Source of the DNA: Hermatobates lingyangjiaoensis
Lineage: Eukaryota; Arthropoda; Insecta; Hemiptera; Hermatobatidae
Direction: 5' to 3'
Assembly (NCBI GenBank): GCA_026182355.1
Contig: JAPFBL010000236.1
Coordinates: 372,001 to 436,000, forward strand
Length of the DNA: 64,000 nt
Each line of letters begins with the position of its first letter. Positions within the stretch are counted from its first letter, which is position 1. Shown piece by piece: positions 44,906 to 55,806 of this stretch. The notes under the pieces were generated by a model. The model did no database searches and was not told the DNA's origin. It saw nothing but the letters and a program-made list of their open reading frames with translations. The position numbers and the translations under genes were made by a program.

Positions 44906-45515
44906 AAAAGTGTGAACTATAATAAAGATAGAAATTAAAAAACAGTGTTTTTTTACCTGGATCACATATTTTGAATGTAAACTACGACTATTTTCCTTTA
45001 ATGAGGTTTGGTCCAACTTTAAAACAACTCTAAGCATTTAAACCATTGTTGTTTAAAAACAACTTGAAGTCAACGTTTCGTCTATATTTATATATATCCT
45101 AAAGACTAGATCAATACAAAAAACAAAATCATGTTTTTGTAATTAATTTTGAATTGTTGTAGCCCTGAAGATGTTTTGAAATATAACGAAATGATGCTTA
45201 AAGGTATTTTTTGAGAACTGTTTGACGCTAGATCAAACTTAAATAAAGAAAACTAAAATAAAACAAATTAAACAAAAAGTAATTATTATAAAAAAAATGT
45301 ACCAATCGGTTTGGTAAGCTTACTATATTCTCGAAGATAGACATAATCAGAAACTGTTGATGCAAGGAAGATATTCCTATGTTAGATCTTTTTACTCTCA
45401 CCTAGTATAACTACCACTAACAACATCCACACTTGGAACAACAGTATTATAATATGAAAAAATTGAGCTTCAGGTAAGAGCGTGATATAAAACGGGAAGT
45501 AAAGTAAGGAAAGGG
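44906..45515. other. Non-coding with PLE-like words
   Basis: 45,072-45,092 (CAACGTTTCGTC on minus) and 45,170-45,210 (CCCTGAAGATGTTTTGAAATATAACGAAATG) look like eroded hammerhead-like cores in inverted order. Too decayed to call an element. Confidence 0.35.
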
Positions 45516-45815
45516 GATTGGAAATCTTAACAAAGACCTGACGTCATCAAGTGTAGAAGTGATCCTCCCTGCCGTCATTCAAAGACTCTCGTTTAAAGTC
45601 AGCTAGATCTATGTAACTTCATTTATTTGAAAGAAATTACCTTATATCGGTGAAGTATGAAAGAAGATTGGAAACTTAACAAAGACCTGACGTCATCAAG
45701 TGTAGAAGGGGCCCTCCCTGCCGTCATTCAAAGACTCTGGTTTAAAGTCAGCTAGATCTATGTAACTTCATACAGTTGAAAGAAATTACCTTATATCGGT
45801 GAAGTAAGAAAGAAG
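45516..45815. repeat. Tandem duplication of about 150 bp
   Basis: Two copies (45,516-45,666 and 45,667-45,815) share ACAAAGACCTGACGTCATCA and CAGCTAGATCTATGTAACTT and differ at about ten positions, including GTGATCC/GGGGCCC. Recent local duplication. Confidence 0.92.
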
Positions 45816-47929
45816 TTTTAAGACCTTTGAAATGATGTGCTTATATCTAAATTGTAGTGTCACATATGTGTTTCTTGCGATATTTATACAAACATACTCA
45901 TTAAATATACTCTTTAAAAACAACACGTACTTTGTTTTGTCATGTTTATATCTCAAGAGCTTAAACTTTATAGAAGAATCTTAAAACTTTCTATTAGTGT
46001 GCAACTAATGAAGAAAAAACGGTATAGACAAAGGTTCCTACAATTTTTAGGGAACAGGTTGCATCTTGGATGACCAAATAACTTTTGTTTTTATGAATTC
46101 TGCAAAATTGTTAAATTGGACGGAGAAAGTATGGAATTTTTTCACATCATATTGTTGATATCTATACAAAAAAGAACAACTATGATCAAAAAACTTGGGA
46201 ACTGTTAGGAATGTGAGGCATGCCTAAGTAAGACAATGTCCTCGGACTGTCTTCCATCCAACTTTGACCCTACAAGGAAGGCTCAGCTGTTTTTTCAAAC
46301 AAACTAAGTTAGGTGGGCTGACCAACCCACACCGACCTCCACTGCTACCCACACAGCTGAAGAAGTCGTTCCATTGGCTGAGTCAACTGTTTGAGAAGTC
46401 AACTCATCAACAAAGAATCCTCCAACAAGGACACCTGTCGAATTCTCATAAACCTATCATCCAATTATCTTTGAGTTTAAAAGTCACTTTGATAGTTACA
46501 ACGTGTGTTGTTTCCATTTGAAATTTGGATTATTTTATATTGCAGTTTGCAGACAGATTGAAATATATATATATTTCACTTAAGATAAGTGTGACACTTA
46601 AGAAGTGTTCTAGAACAGCTAAAGCCCGGGGGTTCAGGTGAATGACTCTGTCAGCAAGTCCTACGCAGCGTCCCCAAGAGCTTGTTCTCTGCCCTCATTC
46701 ACTGCCAATTTAGCACTCCTCCTCCTGCTCTGGTATCTTGTATTCTTTATCCTTAACTATCTACATCTCTGCAAAATTACTCTAATCAGTTAATTTTGTA
46801 GATCATCTAAAAACATGTTTTAACCTTTATAGGACGGATATCCTGGCTGTCATAAAGGAAATAATCACTTATTTAAAAAAAAACCTCATATTTTTGTTCA
46901 TATTTGCAAAAAAAATGTCCTAACAAATCTGAAAACGATTTAAACATTTTGTTCAATTAGAATCTTATATCATGTACAGGGCACTGCCACAGGGCATGTC
47001 ATACAATAACACAGGGCGGACCGCGGGTCCCTACATATCCAAATATCGTATTTAATTATTTAAATTAGTTAATTACCTCTTTGGTACTAAAAAATGCCTC
47101 TGCATCTTAACTAGCTGCAATTATTCAGTTACAAAATCGGATCTTTGCAAATTTGATATCATGATACTTTTTAAATCTTTTTCTAAACGTACTAATAATA
47201 CTAAATAGAATACCACAGCACTATTTTTCGCTTAAAGAAACTCACACGTAGAGGCATTTGCCTTTAGTGTTCTTCTAGAAGTGAAAAATATGGTCCAATT
47301 TGTTTTATTCAGGATTTATTAGAGTGGTTAGGACACAGCGCTCTCTAAAATACCAGTGAAACGTTCCTCAAGAGTTCTTGAAACGAGCTACTTAGTTTCC
47401 TGCAGATATTAAACGGTAGCTAATACTCGTTTAACTGCATTAAGTGTGTACTAATCTAGTTTTTAGAATAATACTTTTATATCGGCCTTCACTTTTCAGA
47501 ACTTTTTATATTAACTAATATTTGGATACTGCAGAAAATATTAACCTGTTTATTTAAAAGTAAATGTCTGGTCTATATTTACTTCTTAAACAAAAAAGGT
47601 CACTGCTCTGTATACAAGTTCAAAGTTTTACGAAAAAGGAACTTTTTTTAAGGAGCACAAGACCCACGCCAGGAAGTGTAGTCACTGGATTGCTTCTTCC
47701 CTCCTGTGTTCCCTCCTACATCTGTGTTATCAGTGTCACTGGTAATGTAATATTACATTGTTGTGAATTTGAGCAAAAAAAAGTATGACAATGGACGTCT
47801 CAGGAGCTCTCCGAGGAAATTTATGGGCGTCAGAGGTTTAGTTTTAACTTCAAATAACACTTGGTAATTATTTACATATATTAGTGCCTGCATGTATTTA
47901 GTTTGTATTAATCATGTATGAACCTCTTA
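45816..47929. other. Non-coding
   Basis: Moderately GC-rich patches at 46,200-46,470 and 46,600-46,740. ORFs at 46,264-46,521 and 47,564-47,788 show no recognised domain. Confidence 0.4.
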
Positions 47930-48112
47930 AGCACACCGTGCTTGGAGAGGATGTGAATTGAAGGGTCCAGACACTCTCGTTAGAGATCACTGCTTAAACT
48001 AGACTTGAAGCTTCAAGACTCTCAATATAGTATTAACTCCGTAATGGGACTCATCCATGTTGCAAAACCACGGTGCCAAATACCAAATGAGCCATACTTC
48101 CCGCATTTCGAG
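47930..48112 (+). mobile_element. SINE 3' portion
   Basis: TTGGAGAGGATGTGAATTG, TCAATATAGTATTAACTCCG and GGTGCCAAATACCAAATGAG follow the order of the SINE at 2330-2500. The head is missing. Confidence 0.6.
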
Positions 48113-48740
48113 GAACAGGAAAGGTATAGAAAATATAGTGTGAACATTGACAAACAAACCATAACTGTTTATAAATAAATCATTCGACTCATTAAGCCCT
48201 ATTAATGTTGCTATAAATTGTTATATCACTTTTAAATTTTTATTCTTAAAGATAAAATAGAACTTATAATATATCCATAATTGTATTTACGATTCCTACT
48301 TAAAACATTAGTTCATTTCTTCTACATACTTAAATCCTCTTGGAATACTATTTTTGAAACAAAAATATGGGCATAGGCAATGTCTAATTTAAAATAAGAG
48401 TGTTAAGTCTAGAGCTATGAAATTCTACTCTTTCAAAATTATTGACAGATGTATCTGTTTAATTCGATATTATTTTTTAAATCCCAAATTTTTGTATTCT
48501 TTGCTTATTAAATTTAATTCTGTAATATATTCTTTAAGTTTTAACTGCCTTATTTCATTTCAAATTCACTGTAGTAAGTTTCTAAAAGAGGTAGGTGACG
48601 TAGGCACCCATAATTTCATGTGATAATCGTCTGAACGCCCACAGTCTCTGAGACTTCATTCATTCATTGAACGGTTCTAACACCATGTTAACAACTATAA
48701 ATATTACCTAAACTTTCATAAATTTTTATTATACATCCTA
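48113..48740. other. Non-coding
   Basis: AT-rich. Nothing recognised. Confidence 0.45.
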
Positions 48741-48741
48741 G

Positions 48742-48775
<34 letters not shown>

Positions 48776-48784
48776 ATATAAAAA

Positions 48785-49036
48785 GATTTCACATAAACAC
48801 GTGAAATAACAATCAATAATCAAACTACAATATGAAATGGCAAAACAAGACTCAGAACTTTCAACCGTAACAAGCAGTCTTAGTCAGAGTGAAAAACCCA
48901 ACCAACCACAATATAAAATGGGAAAACAAGACTCAGAAAACCCAAGTTGGGTTTTTGACTCTGACGAAGACTGCTTGTTACTGTTGAAAGTTCTTAGTCT
49001 TGTTTTGCCATTTCATATTGTGGTTTGATCATATAA
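48785..49036. mobile_element. Family A palindrome with rearranged centre
   Basis: Left arm from AAAGATTTCACATAAACACG; right arm ends TTTGATCATATAAAG. Between them (48,901-48,946) is a third, partial copy of the left outer part (ACCACAATATAAAATGGG ... ACTCAGAAAACCC). This implies a template jump during synthesis. Preceded by (TA)n at 48,743-48,772. Confidence 0.85.
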
Positions 49037-49059
49037 AGATATATAACCAATTAAGTAAA

Positions 49060-49200
49060 ACGAACCCACAAATTGAATAAACTAGATTCACAGATAAAAA
49101 CATACATAAAAGAAATCACAGAAACTCTCTACTATATTTTGATTGATGACGAGGCAATCTGGGATACGTAATTTTGATTTTCTGAAAAATTTTACATAGT
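49060..49200 (-). mobile_element. Old family C left arm
   Basis: AATCACAGAAACTCTCTACTATATTTTGAT then GATGACGAGGCAATC. The order matches family C on the minus strand, with an eroded core. Confidence 0.4.
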
Positions 49201-49302
49201 TAGTTGGTATGAACTAGCCCGAAAATGTCTAGGAATATAGACGAAACATTGGTAGAGGCGTTTCTTGGAGAATTGTTTGAAGCTGTACTCAACGTCAATA
49301 AT

Positions 49303-49535
49303 GAAAAATACTGTCGAATATATGTGGCCGAGATAAGGAAACTTTGAGGTATATATAAATATACATTATTAACAAATAATGCATATCTATACATTATTGT
49401 ATAAATTTACTCTCGGATATTAGATTAGGTTATTATTTCATATATTGTATTATTAAAAAAATACTGTCGAATACATGTGGCCGAGATAAGTTTACTTTGA
49501 GGTATATATAAATATACATTATTAACAAATAATAT
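49303..49535. repeat. Direct duplication, about 75 bp, period about 153 bp
   Basis: AATACTGTCGAATATATGTGG ... GAGGTATATATAAATATACA at 49,306-49,380 is repeated at 49,459-49,535 with two or three changes. Confidence 0.9.
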
Positions 49536-50121
49536 ATATTGTTTTGGTCTGATTAATGCTTTACTACTCAATTTATCAGAAATCATTCCTAGTCTCCTCG
49601 TCTACACAATATCTAAACTACATGTTAGCATATTTCTGCTAAGCATCTTTACCACAGTGAATTGACGTTTCATATAGGATAAAATATTTAATTATTATAA
49701 TGAAAATGTTTTTACAAAAATTGATAGGAATCAGTCAATTTTTCGGTTCAAATCAACTTTCAAAAATGCTCATTTTGTTTTATTTTAATGATTGCTTTAT
49801 AGCCTTGCAATAAAGAAAATTTAAGAAATTACACAAGAATCAAAAATGACATATCAAAAGACACATTGCTTCAATCTGTATAATTTTATACTTTATACGT
49901 TGTAACTTTGAGTATTGAATATATCTATAATATTTTTATTGATAAATGAATTCTTATAATTTCTTTTCTATTGTAGGTTAAAAAAAAGATATAATAAAAA
50001 CCGAAAGGTCGGCTTTTAAATTTTGATTTAAACCTGGTATATTGAACGTTTACTGACAAATTTTGATTCTGTTCTATTCCACGGTTGATATCTTATTCAA
50101 GTTTTGTTATTGAATATCATT

Positions 50122-50124
<3 letters not shown>
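49536..50124. other. Non-coding with a family E relic
   Basis: 49,978-50,020 has AAAAACCGAAAGGTCGGC, like the end of a family E core. Otherwise AT-rich. Confidence 0.4.

Positions 50125-50156
<32 letters not shown>
50125..50156. repeat. (TA)n tract
   Basis: Left boundary of the next family A arm. A second tract at 50,262-50,300 forms its right boundary. Confidence 0.95.
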
Positions 50157-50157
<1 letters not shown>

Positions 50158-50159
<2 letters not shown>

Positions 50160-50258
50160 GGGTCAGAGTCGGTTGGGTTTTTGACTCTGACGAAGACCGC
50201 TAATTACGGTTGAAAGATTTTAGTCTTGTTTTCCCATTTCTTATTGTGGTTTGATCAT

Positions 50259-50262
<4 letters not shown>
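50158..50262 (+). mobile_element. Family A right arm between two TA tracts
   Basis: Runs from GTTGGGTTTTTGACTCTGAC through GAAAGATTTTAGTC to GTGGTTTGATCATTG. Preceded by a short inverted bit GGGTCAGAGTC. The AGATCT palindrome has become AGATTT. Confidence 0.8.
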
Positions 50263-50304
<42 letters not shown>

Positions 50305-50319
50305 GTTAAAAAATAAATT

Positions 50320-50440
50320 TTTTTAAACAAGATGTAAAATAAAAATCAAAGTCTAGAGCACTGTAAAAAATTTACTAATAGGATAATATCTTTAGAGAAA
50401 AATAACTGATGCTCATCAGAGGATACTTTCAAAACTTTGG
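50320..50440 (-). mobile_element. Old family A left arm
   Basis: AGATGTAAAATAAAAATCAAAG, AGAGCACTGTAAAAAATTTAC, GATAATATCTTTAGAG, TGATGCTCATCAGAGGAT keep family A order with heavy divergence. Confidence 0.45.
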
Positions 50441-51168
50441 GAAATACGAATGAAAAACGTGTTTTTATGTGAACCTTATTTACCAATTTTTTCCTGTTTT
50501 ATGTGAAGTTTATTATATTTAGTCAGACATACTGAAAAATAGTCTGTTAAAGTCAGACCCTATCCGAGCTTTAGTTGTCTGTTTCACAACGTTTTAGTAC
50601 AAAATATATAAAAAGATATCTACTATTTTAGAAAGTTATAATTTATGACTAAAGTATGTAGTAAATATAATTAGTGCTAATAAAGAAAAGTCATATAATG
50701 TCAATACAAAATACAAAATACAAAAGTCAATACAAAATCATAATGAATCGTGAAAATTTTAATTAGTGAAATGAAATAATTTATTTGATAAAACGGTAAA
50801 GAGAGATAAGGGGTTTAGAAACTCAAAGTTGGGTTGTCTGGAAGTACCGACAATCATATACCAGACATTTAACAGTTGCGTAATGCAAAGTCATTAAAAG
50901 AATATGGAAATCAAATTGAGAAAACTCCAGTTTTTTTATAGTAATAGAGTTTACTTATTATAGGTGTAACACTTAAAGTCTGTAAAGAACAAAGCAGGCA
51001 ATATATGAAAGAAATGAACAGAGTGGACTGAGAGAGATAAGACAATAGGCTGAAGTCTTTGTTCTGCGAGAATGAAGCCAGATATGAAACAAGTCGACCT
51101 GGTGATGTTGGATGTGCCCAAACTACAGCATTCTGAAGAGAACACTGTCAACTCATTCGAGCTATATA
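50441..51168. other. Non-coding
   Basis: ORFs at 50,951-51,286 and 51,072-51,365 run across element borders and have no recognised domain. Confidence 0.4.
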
Positions 51169-51225
51169 CGAGGTGTGTAAATAAAGTAGTGAGACTGGCA
51201 ACGTCGCTTTCGATCTGGCAACGCT
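51169..51225 (+). mobile_element. 57-bp mariner 5' stub
   Basis: From TA/CGAGGTGTGTAAATAAAGTA to TCTGGCAACGC, identical in layout to 16,747-16,803. The match stops abruptly and unrelated sequence (TCGACAGTCGAAGG) follows. Confidence 0.88.
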
Positions 51226-51370
51226 TCGACAGTCGAAGGTTTTGTCCGGCTAACATAGTTGTTCCTTTAAATAATGTAAATTTCATTTTCTTAGTTAAAA
51301 AATTCTTACTTCTGCCTATGAAAAAGGTTTTAAATAAAACCGAAACGTTGGCAACGAGAGTTTGATTTTT
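51226..51370 (+). mobile_element. Family E right arm
   Basis: Ends with the family E core at 51,313-51,353 and the shared outer word GAGAGTTTGAT, also seen at 53,980 and 63,285. The upstream part is non-coding. Confidence 0.55.
51313..51353 (+). ncRNA. Hammerhead-like motif, family E (degenerate core)
   Basis: TGCC, TATGAAA, A, GGTTTT-AAAT-AAAACC (six-pair stem II), GAA, self-complementary ACGT, T, GGCA. TGCC and GGCA are complementary. The conserved uridine-turn segment reads UAUGAAA rather than CUGANGA, so I expect no or weak activity. Confidence 0.35.
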
Positions 51371-51409
51371 TATCCTGGAAAATTGACCGAACCCCGATTA
51401 GAGAACACA

Positions 51410-51412
<3 letters not shown>

Positions 51413-51485
<73 letters not shown>

Positions 51486-51495
51486 CGTGTGTGTG
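51413..51495. repeat. (TA)n then (TG)n microsatellite
   Basis: TA units to about 51,464, then TG units with one CG. The same transition occurs at 36,253-36,304. Confidence 0.95.
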
Positions 51496-51825
51496 AAATT
51501 TCAAAGCAACAAGTATACAAAGAAGACAAACACTTATGGATTTCAATTGATTCAGCATTATCCATAATATTCAGAATAGAAGAATATAGAAGGGAGTAGA
51601 ATTGAATGGTCTCACAAACTGTTAGCGAGTCTGACAACCGAATACTCTTTGATCCTCTCTCTCTAAGCCTGATTATCTGTTTCTCTCTCGATCTCCCTCT
51701 CTCTCTCTCTCTTTCTCTCTCTCTGTCTCTGTGTATCTGATCATATATTTCTGTCTCTCTCTCTCCCCTTTCTCCCCCTCTCTGCCCCTTCCTCTCACTC
51801 TATCACACCTACCACACACTTAGAA
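51496..51825. repeat. Dispersed repeat R4, copy b
   Basis: Close match to 36,305-36,600 apart from expansion and interruption of the (CT)n section (CCCCTTTCTCCCCC). Confidence 0.9.
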
Positions 51826-51835
51826 TATATATATA

Positions 51836-51998
51836 TACTATAATCACAAAGAGAACACACAGAAATGAAACAGAAACTGACTACGATATTTCAATGGCCT
51901 CGTCATCAGGTAGATAGAAGTGAATCACTCCGAATATAAGCAACAACTGGCTGGTGGCCTTGAAGAAGCACCAAAACAGTATAGCAAACTTACGAGTT
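51836..51998 (-). mobile_element. Family C left arm
   Basis: Close match to 36,750-36,925. It follows R4 directly across a short TA run, without the intervening element seen in the other copy. Confidence 0.8.
51881..51913 (-). ncRNA. Hammerhead-like ribozyme motif, family C
   Basis: Minus strand: CTAC (51,913-51,910), CTGATGA (exact consensus), C, GAGGCCATT, GAA, self-complementary ATAT, C, GTAG (51,884-51,881). CTAC/GTAG close stem I. Stem II is weak here (GAGGCCATT); the paralogue at 36,793-36,825 has GAGGCCATC. Confidence 0.5.
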
Positions 51999-52377
51999 TA
52001 CTTATATAGCAAACTCGTACACACACTATAGTGACCAGTATGATTCAACAAACTATCTGTACAAAAATAGAGAACTACAAATCGCAACACCAACAAAGAC
52101 TGTAAATTCAAATTGAATATAACTATTCTTATGAGTTTAATATTCTTTATGGTTTACGGTGGCAAAAATCAATACTTATCTAGTTCCTCTGAAGAATAGA
52201 AAAAAAAAGAACAAAGTGCATTTCTGTTTTTCTTCTTTCGATGACTAAACCATAGTTAAAATATTGAATGCAATATCTGATTTATATTGTAGTGTGCTGT
52301 TAACTAAATTGCAATTTTCAATAGATCTTATTACCCTCCCCCCTCCTCTTCCACACACACGTGAATATAAATATATA
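51999..52377. other. Non-coding
   Basis: AT-rich with a CCCTCCCCCCTCC run at 52,334-52,349. Confidence 0.45.
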
Positions 52378-52520
52378 GTCGTTGTCTGCCTGCGGAGCGA
52401 CTCGTTTCTATCTTCCTGATGACGAGGACATCGAAATATAGTAGTGAGTTTCAGTGATTTCTTTTCTGTGTGTTGTTTTGAAAATTCTAGTTTATTCAGT
52501 TCGAGGAACCGTTTTATCTA
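52378..52520 (+). mobile_element. Family C right arm
   Basis: TGCGGAGCGACTCGTTTC, then CTTC-CTGATGA-C-GAGGACATC-GAA-ATAT-A-GTAGTGAG. It ends at (TA)n 52,527-52,553. Inverse counterpart of 19,595-19,695. Confidence 0.75.
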
Positions 52521-52526
52521 ATTTGT

Positions 52527-52557
<31 letters not shown>

Positions 52558-52671
52558 AAATGATCCACGAGAACAACCCATTATATTCCTCAAAAAGAAC
52601 ACATAAAAAGAACTTAAAGAACTCACCTTCATATTTTGACTTCATATTCAGAAGTAGCCGGGTTGTCTTAT

Positions 52672-52678
<7 letters not shown>

Positions 52679-52724
<46 letters not shown>
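52679..52724. repeat. (TA)n tract
   Basis: About 23 TA units, left boundary of the next palindrome. Confidence 0.95.
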
Positions 52725-52727
<3 letters not shown>

Positions 52728-52948
52728 ATGATCAAACCACAATAAGAAATGTGAAAATAAGACTAAGATCTTTCAACCGTAACAAGCGGTCTTCGTCAGA
52801 GTCAAAAACCCAACTGACTCTGACGAAGTTGGGTTTTTTGACTCTGACGAAGACCGCTTGTTACGGTTGAAAGAGCTTAGTCTTGTTTTCCCATTTCTTA
52901 TTGTGGTTTGATCATTGATTGTTATTTCACGTGTTTATGTGAAATCTT

Positions 52949-52955
<7 letters not shown>
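52725..52955. mobile_element. Family A palindrome with duplicated centre
   Basis: Left arm from CAATGATCAAACCACAATAAG to CCCAACT; right arm from AGTTGGGTTTTTTGACTCTG to TTATGTGAAATC. Between them ACTCTGACGAAGTTGGG (about 52,816-52,832) repeats part of the right arm, an extra short template jump. Consensus core present. Confidence 0.88.
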
Positions 52956-52981
<26 letters not shown>

Positions 52982-52989
52982 TATATACC

Positions 52990-53360
52990 ATGATAAACGA
53001 AAAACGGTCCGGCAGGACAAATAACATTTAAAATAAGCAGTGACACATAAACAGAAACACAACAAAGACTCACTTTTCAATATTTCGACCGTAATGGCGG
53101 TCGTCCTCAGGAGAAGAAGTGAATTGACGGAGGGACGACAGTCAACTAAAGAACTCACTGGGTGAGGGCTAAAGCAGTGCTGCCGCAAAGGAGACAAATA
53201 AAAAAAGAACTAGGAAGTCGAGAGCAAAAATAAAAAAAAATGTAACAAATAAAAATGTACATTTTTTTTCTCCTGAGGACGACCGCCATTACGGTCGAAA
53301 TATTGAAAAGTGAGTCTTTGTTGTGTTTCTGTTTATGTGTCACTGCTTATTTTAAATGTT
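52990..53360. mobile_element. Family D palindrome with 180-bp spacer
   Basis: Left arm ACATTTAAAATAAGCAGTGACAC ... CGGTCGTCCTCAGGAG; the right arm is its inverse. The spacer (53,120-53,265) appears to be 3' UTR of the left copy only (AATTGACGGAGGGACGACAG), which also occurs at 63,728-63,750. The left copy is thus longer than the right one, as expected for two unequal truncations. Reverse ORFs here are readings of these arms. Confidence 0.85.
53273..53304 (+). ncRNA. Hammerhead-like motif, family D
   Basis: CTGAGGA (53,273-53,279), C, GACCG-CCATTA-CGGTC (perfect five-pair stem II), GAA, self-complementary ATAT, T. Stem I is short (about two pairs). Inverse copy near 53,079-53,115. Confidence 0.5.
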
Positions 53361-53371
53361 ATATATATATA

Positions 53372-53530
53372 TATATATTTGACACTTTGTACAGAAAGCA
53401 AAAATAGGAAACGTTACAGAAAATACTGACTACGACGATTCGACATCCGCTGTCATCAGCAGATGACTTGCTCAGCTCAGCTCAGCTCAGGTAGATGGCC
53501 AAGACTACACTAGCTGAGCAGTTTATCTAC
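53372..53530 (-). mobile_element. Family C/D left arm
   Basis: The minus strand has CTGATGACAGCGGATGTCGAATCGTCGTAGTCAG. A (CTCAG)n run lies at 53,471-53,489. Preceded by (TA)n. Confidence 0.6.
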
Positions 53531-53654
53531 CAGAGAACAACACATATCGAAATATCTTAGAGGCTTGTAACTAATTTGCTGTGTTATTTCTTTATGATTA
53601 AAGTGTTTACAGTCCAATAGGACTATTTATTTTTGAAATATAAATGTATATAAA

Positions 53655-54050
53655 ATTAAAGTTGGTCAGGACTCGGTCAGTTTTCAGGTTCATATTAAAC
53701 TCTCATTATTTCAAACCTTTTTCAAAGGCAGAAGTATAAAATTTTGAAACAGAAAAACTAAATATCATATCAGAGATTATTTTACAAAGAAAATTAGTTC
53801 AACAACTGTCCAGTTTAATAAACATGTGACACAGTGTCACATGTTCATTCAGACTAGAAGTCGTTTTGAAATCCACGTACTATTTTTCTTCGCATAATAA
53901 TCTCTAATGTAATACTTAGTTTTTCTGTTTCAAAATGTTATACTTCTCCCTATGAAAAAGGATTAAAATAAAAACCGAAACGTTTGAATGAGAGTTTAAT
54001 ATGAACCTAAAGAACTGACCGAGTCCTGATAAACTTTAATTTTGTTTCTA
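53655..54050. mobile_element. Family E inverted pair
   Basis: Arms of about 170 bp meet at AACATGTGACACAGTGTCACATGTT (53,823-53,847). The right arm ends CCTATGAAAAAGGATTAAAATAAAAACCGAAACG then GAGAGTTTAATATGAACC. The left arm is its diverged inverse. No (TA)n flanks. Confidence 0.8.
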
Positions 54051-54194
54051 TTTCAAAGTCGATACTTTTATCAATATTTATATATATGCTATATAAATGA
54101 ACAATTCTAGTATATTTAACGGTATCTTTTTGATTTTCAGAACACTGCTATGGTTATTTAAATATTTACTGTCAGAAATTTACACAACAAATCA

Positions 54195-54495
54195 AGATCG
54201 TTGTATTCTAGTACAGACATAGTCTACATTATCTGAATATACATAAATACTTCATAGTAACTGCCTTCAGAACTACGGAATTACGGTGATTTGAACATCG
54301 AATACTAGATCGTTGTTTTCTAGTATCTGTGTATGAATAAATACTTCATAATAAATGCCAACATAACTAGGGAAGTATGCTCATTTAAACAAACACTACA
54401 TGGTTGCATTCTAGTAAAGATCTAGTCTACAATATCTGAGTATACATAAATACTTCATGGTAACTGCTGACAGAACTAGAGAAATACAGATGTCT
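54195..54495. repeat. Tandem repeat, about 100-bp unit, three copies
   Basis: Units starting near 54,195, 54,307 and 54,398 share TTCTAGTA, TAAATACTTCAT and AACTGC..ACAGAACTA. The middle unit is shortened. Confidence 0.85.
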
Positions 54496-55040
54496 ATAAC
54501 ATGGAGTGGAATGGATAGGTTAAGCTGAACACAGACGAGGACATATGTTGGTGGTACCCTGATAGTGTCTTAATCACATCTGAGAAGGAGAGAGAGGACA
54601 ATGAATGAGGCTGTCAGTGGACTCTGATTGATGGACCACTGTCTGCCAGGCGTACTTTAAACCGACGATTGACACTCTGCGACCACTTCCTTTCAAGTCG
54701 CTCTGCTGAGCTGCTCAGTCACCAGTTCTAAGAATCAAGTCAGCTCATTATTCTTTCTATAGGTTCGATTATATTGGCTACGGTTACATTGGTGTCAGTC
54801 GCGGCAGTATTGCGCAATATGTTTATCAACACACCAAAAGGCAAGAAAGGTCATAGCAACCTATTTGAAATAAAATACATGTATCAAACAAGTTGCTGCT
54901 TGCTACTCAAGCGGGTCACAATCTCCTCATCACAACTCATGTTTTTTTTGTGATAAGATTGATTTTCCTCATAGATATTAAAATACATATGATGGACTAA
55001 AATGAAACAGGTTTCTCTCAGTCTTTCTAATTTTTTTTTA
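54496..55040. other. Non-coding
   Basis: GC-richer patch 54,530-54,820 without recognised content. Confidence 0.4.
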
Positions 55041-55462
55041 TCCAACTCAAGTTCTTTTAGTCTTACCAGGTTTCTTGATCAAACTCAAGTTCTCTTAGCC
55101 TTCCAGGTTTCTTGATCAAACTCAAGTTCTCTTAGCCTTCCAGGTTTCTTGATCAAACTCAAGTTCTCTTAGCCTTCCAGGTTTCTTGATCACACTCAAG
55201 TTCTCTTAGCCTTCCAGGTTTCTTGATCAAACTCAAGTTCTCTTAGCCTTCCAGGTTTCTTGATCAAACTCAAGTTCTTCTAGCCTTCCAGATTTCTTGA
55301 TCAAACTCAAGTTCTCTTAGCCTTCCAGGTTTCTTGATCAAACTCAAGTTCTTCTAGCCTTCCAGATTTCTTGATCAAACTCAAGTTCTTCTAGCCTTCC
55401 AGATTTATTGATCAAATTCAAGTTCTTTTAGTCTTACCAGGTTTCTTGATCAAACTCAAGGT
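55041..55462. repeat. 37-bp minisatellite, about eleven copies
   Basis: Unit starts at 55,067 and every 37 bp to 55,400, then 55,438 (one 38-bp step), with partial units at both ends. The unit begins CAGGTTTCTTGATCAAACTC and ends TAGCCTTC. Higher-order variation (TTCTCTTAG/TTCTTCTAG, CAGGTTT/CAGATTT) shows neighbouring units were copied in blocks. Confidence 0.96.
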
Positions 55463-55806
55463 CCTAGTATTTATATATATGAATATTTGCTTCATGTATA
55501 TTATGAATATGAATATGTAATTATTATGACAAGATTCGAAATATAAAAGTGAATTGTGTCAGTTCTTTCTGTGTATTCAACTAGTTGTCCTCCTGAATGG
55601 CACCTTATTAAACCTGAGCAATCCTTTCACGCTGAGAATTGTTTCACGTTGGACCAAACCTTGATGAAGTAAAATTTTATATAAGTTTTGTTAATTTATG
55701 CTTTTTCTTTTTTTTTTTAGTTTAGCTTTTTTTTAACAAAATAAGCTTTTTACATAATTTATATATATATATATATATAATTACTAATACTCTGTGGTTT
55801 GTTGAT
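55463..55806. other. Non-coding
   Basis: AT-rich, with (TA)n at 55,759-55,779. CAAGATTCGAAATATAAAAGTGAATTGTG (55,531-55,559) is a decayed family C/D end. Confidence 0.4.

Noticed and set aside
46264..46521. 85-codon ORF in a GC-richer patch as an exon
   Set aside because: No domain, no convincing splice sites and no partner exons.
55041..55462. Regular 37-bp repeats as a possible CRISPR array
   Set aside because: The units are contiguous with no unique spacers, and the context is eukaryotic.
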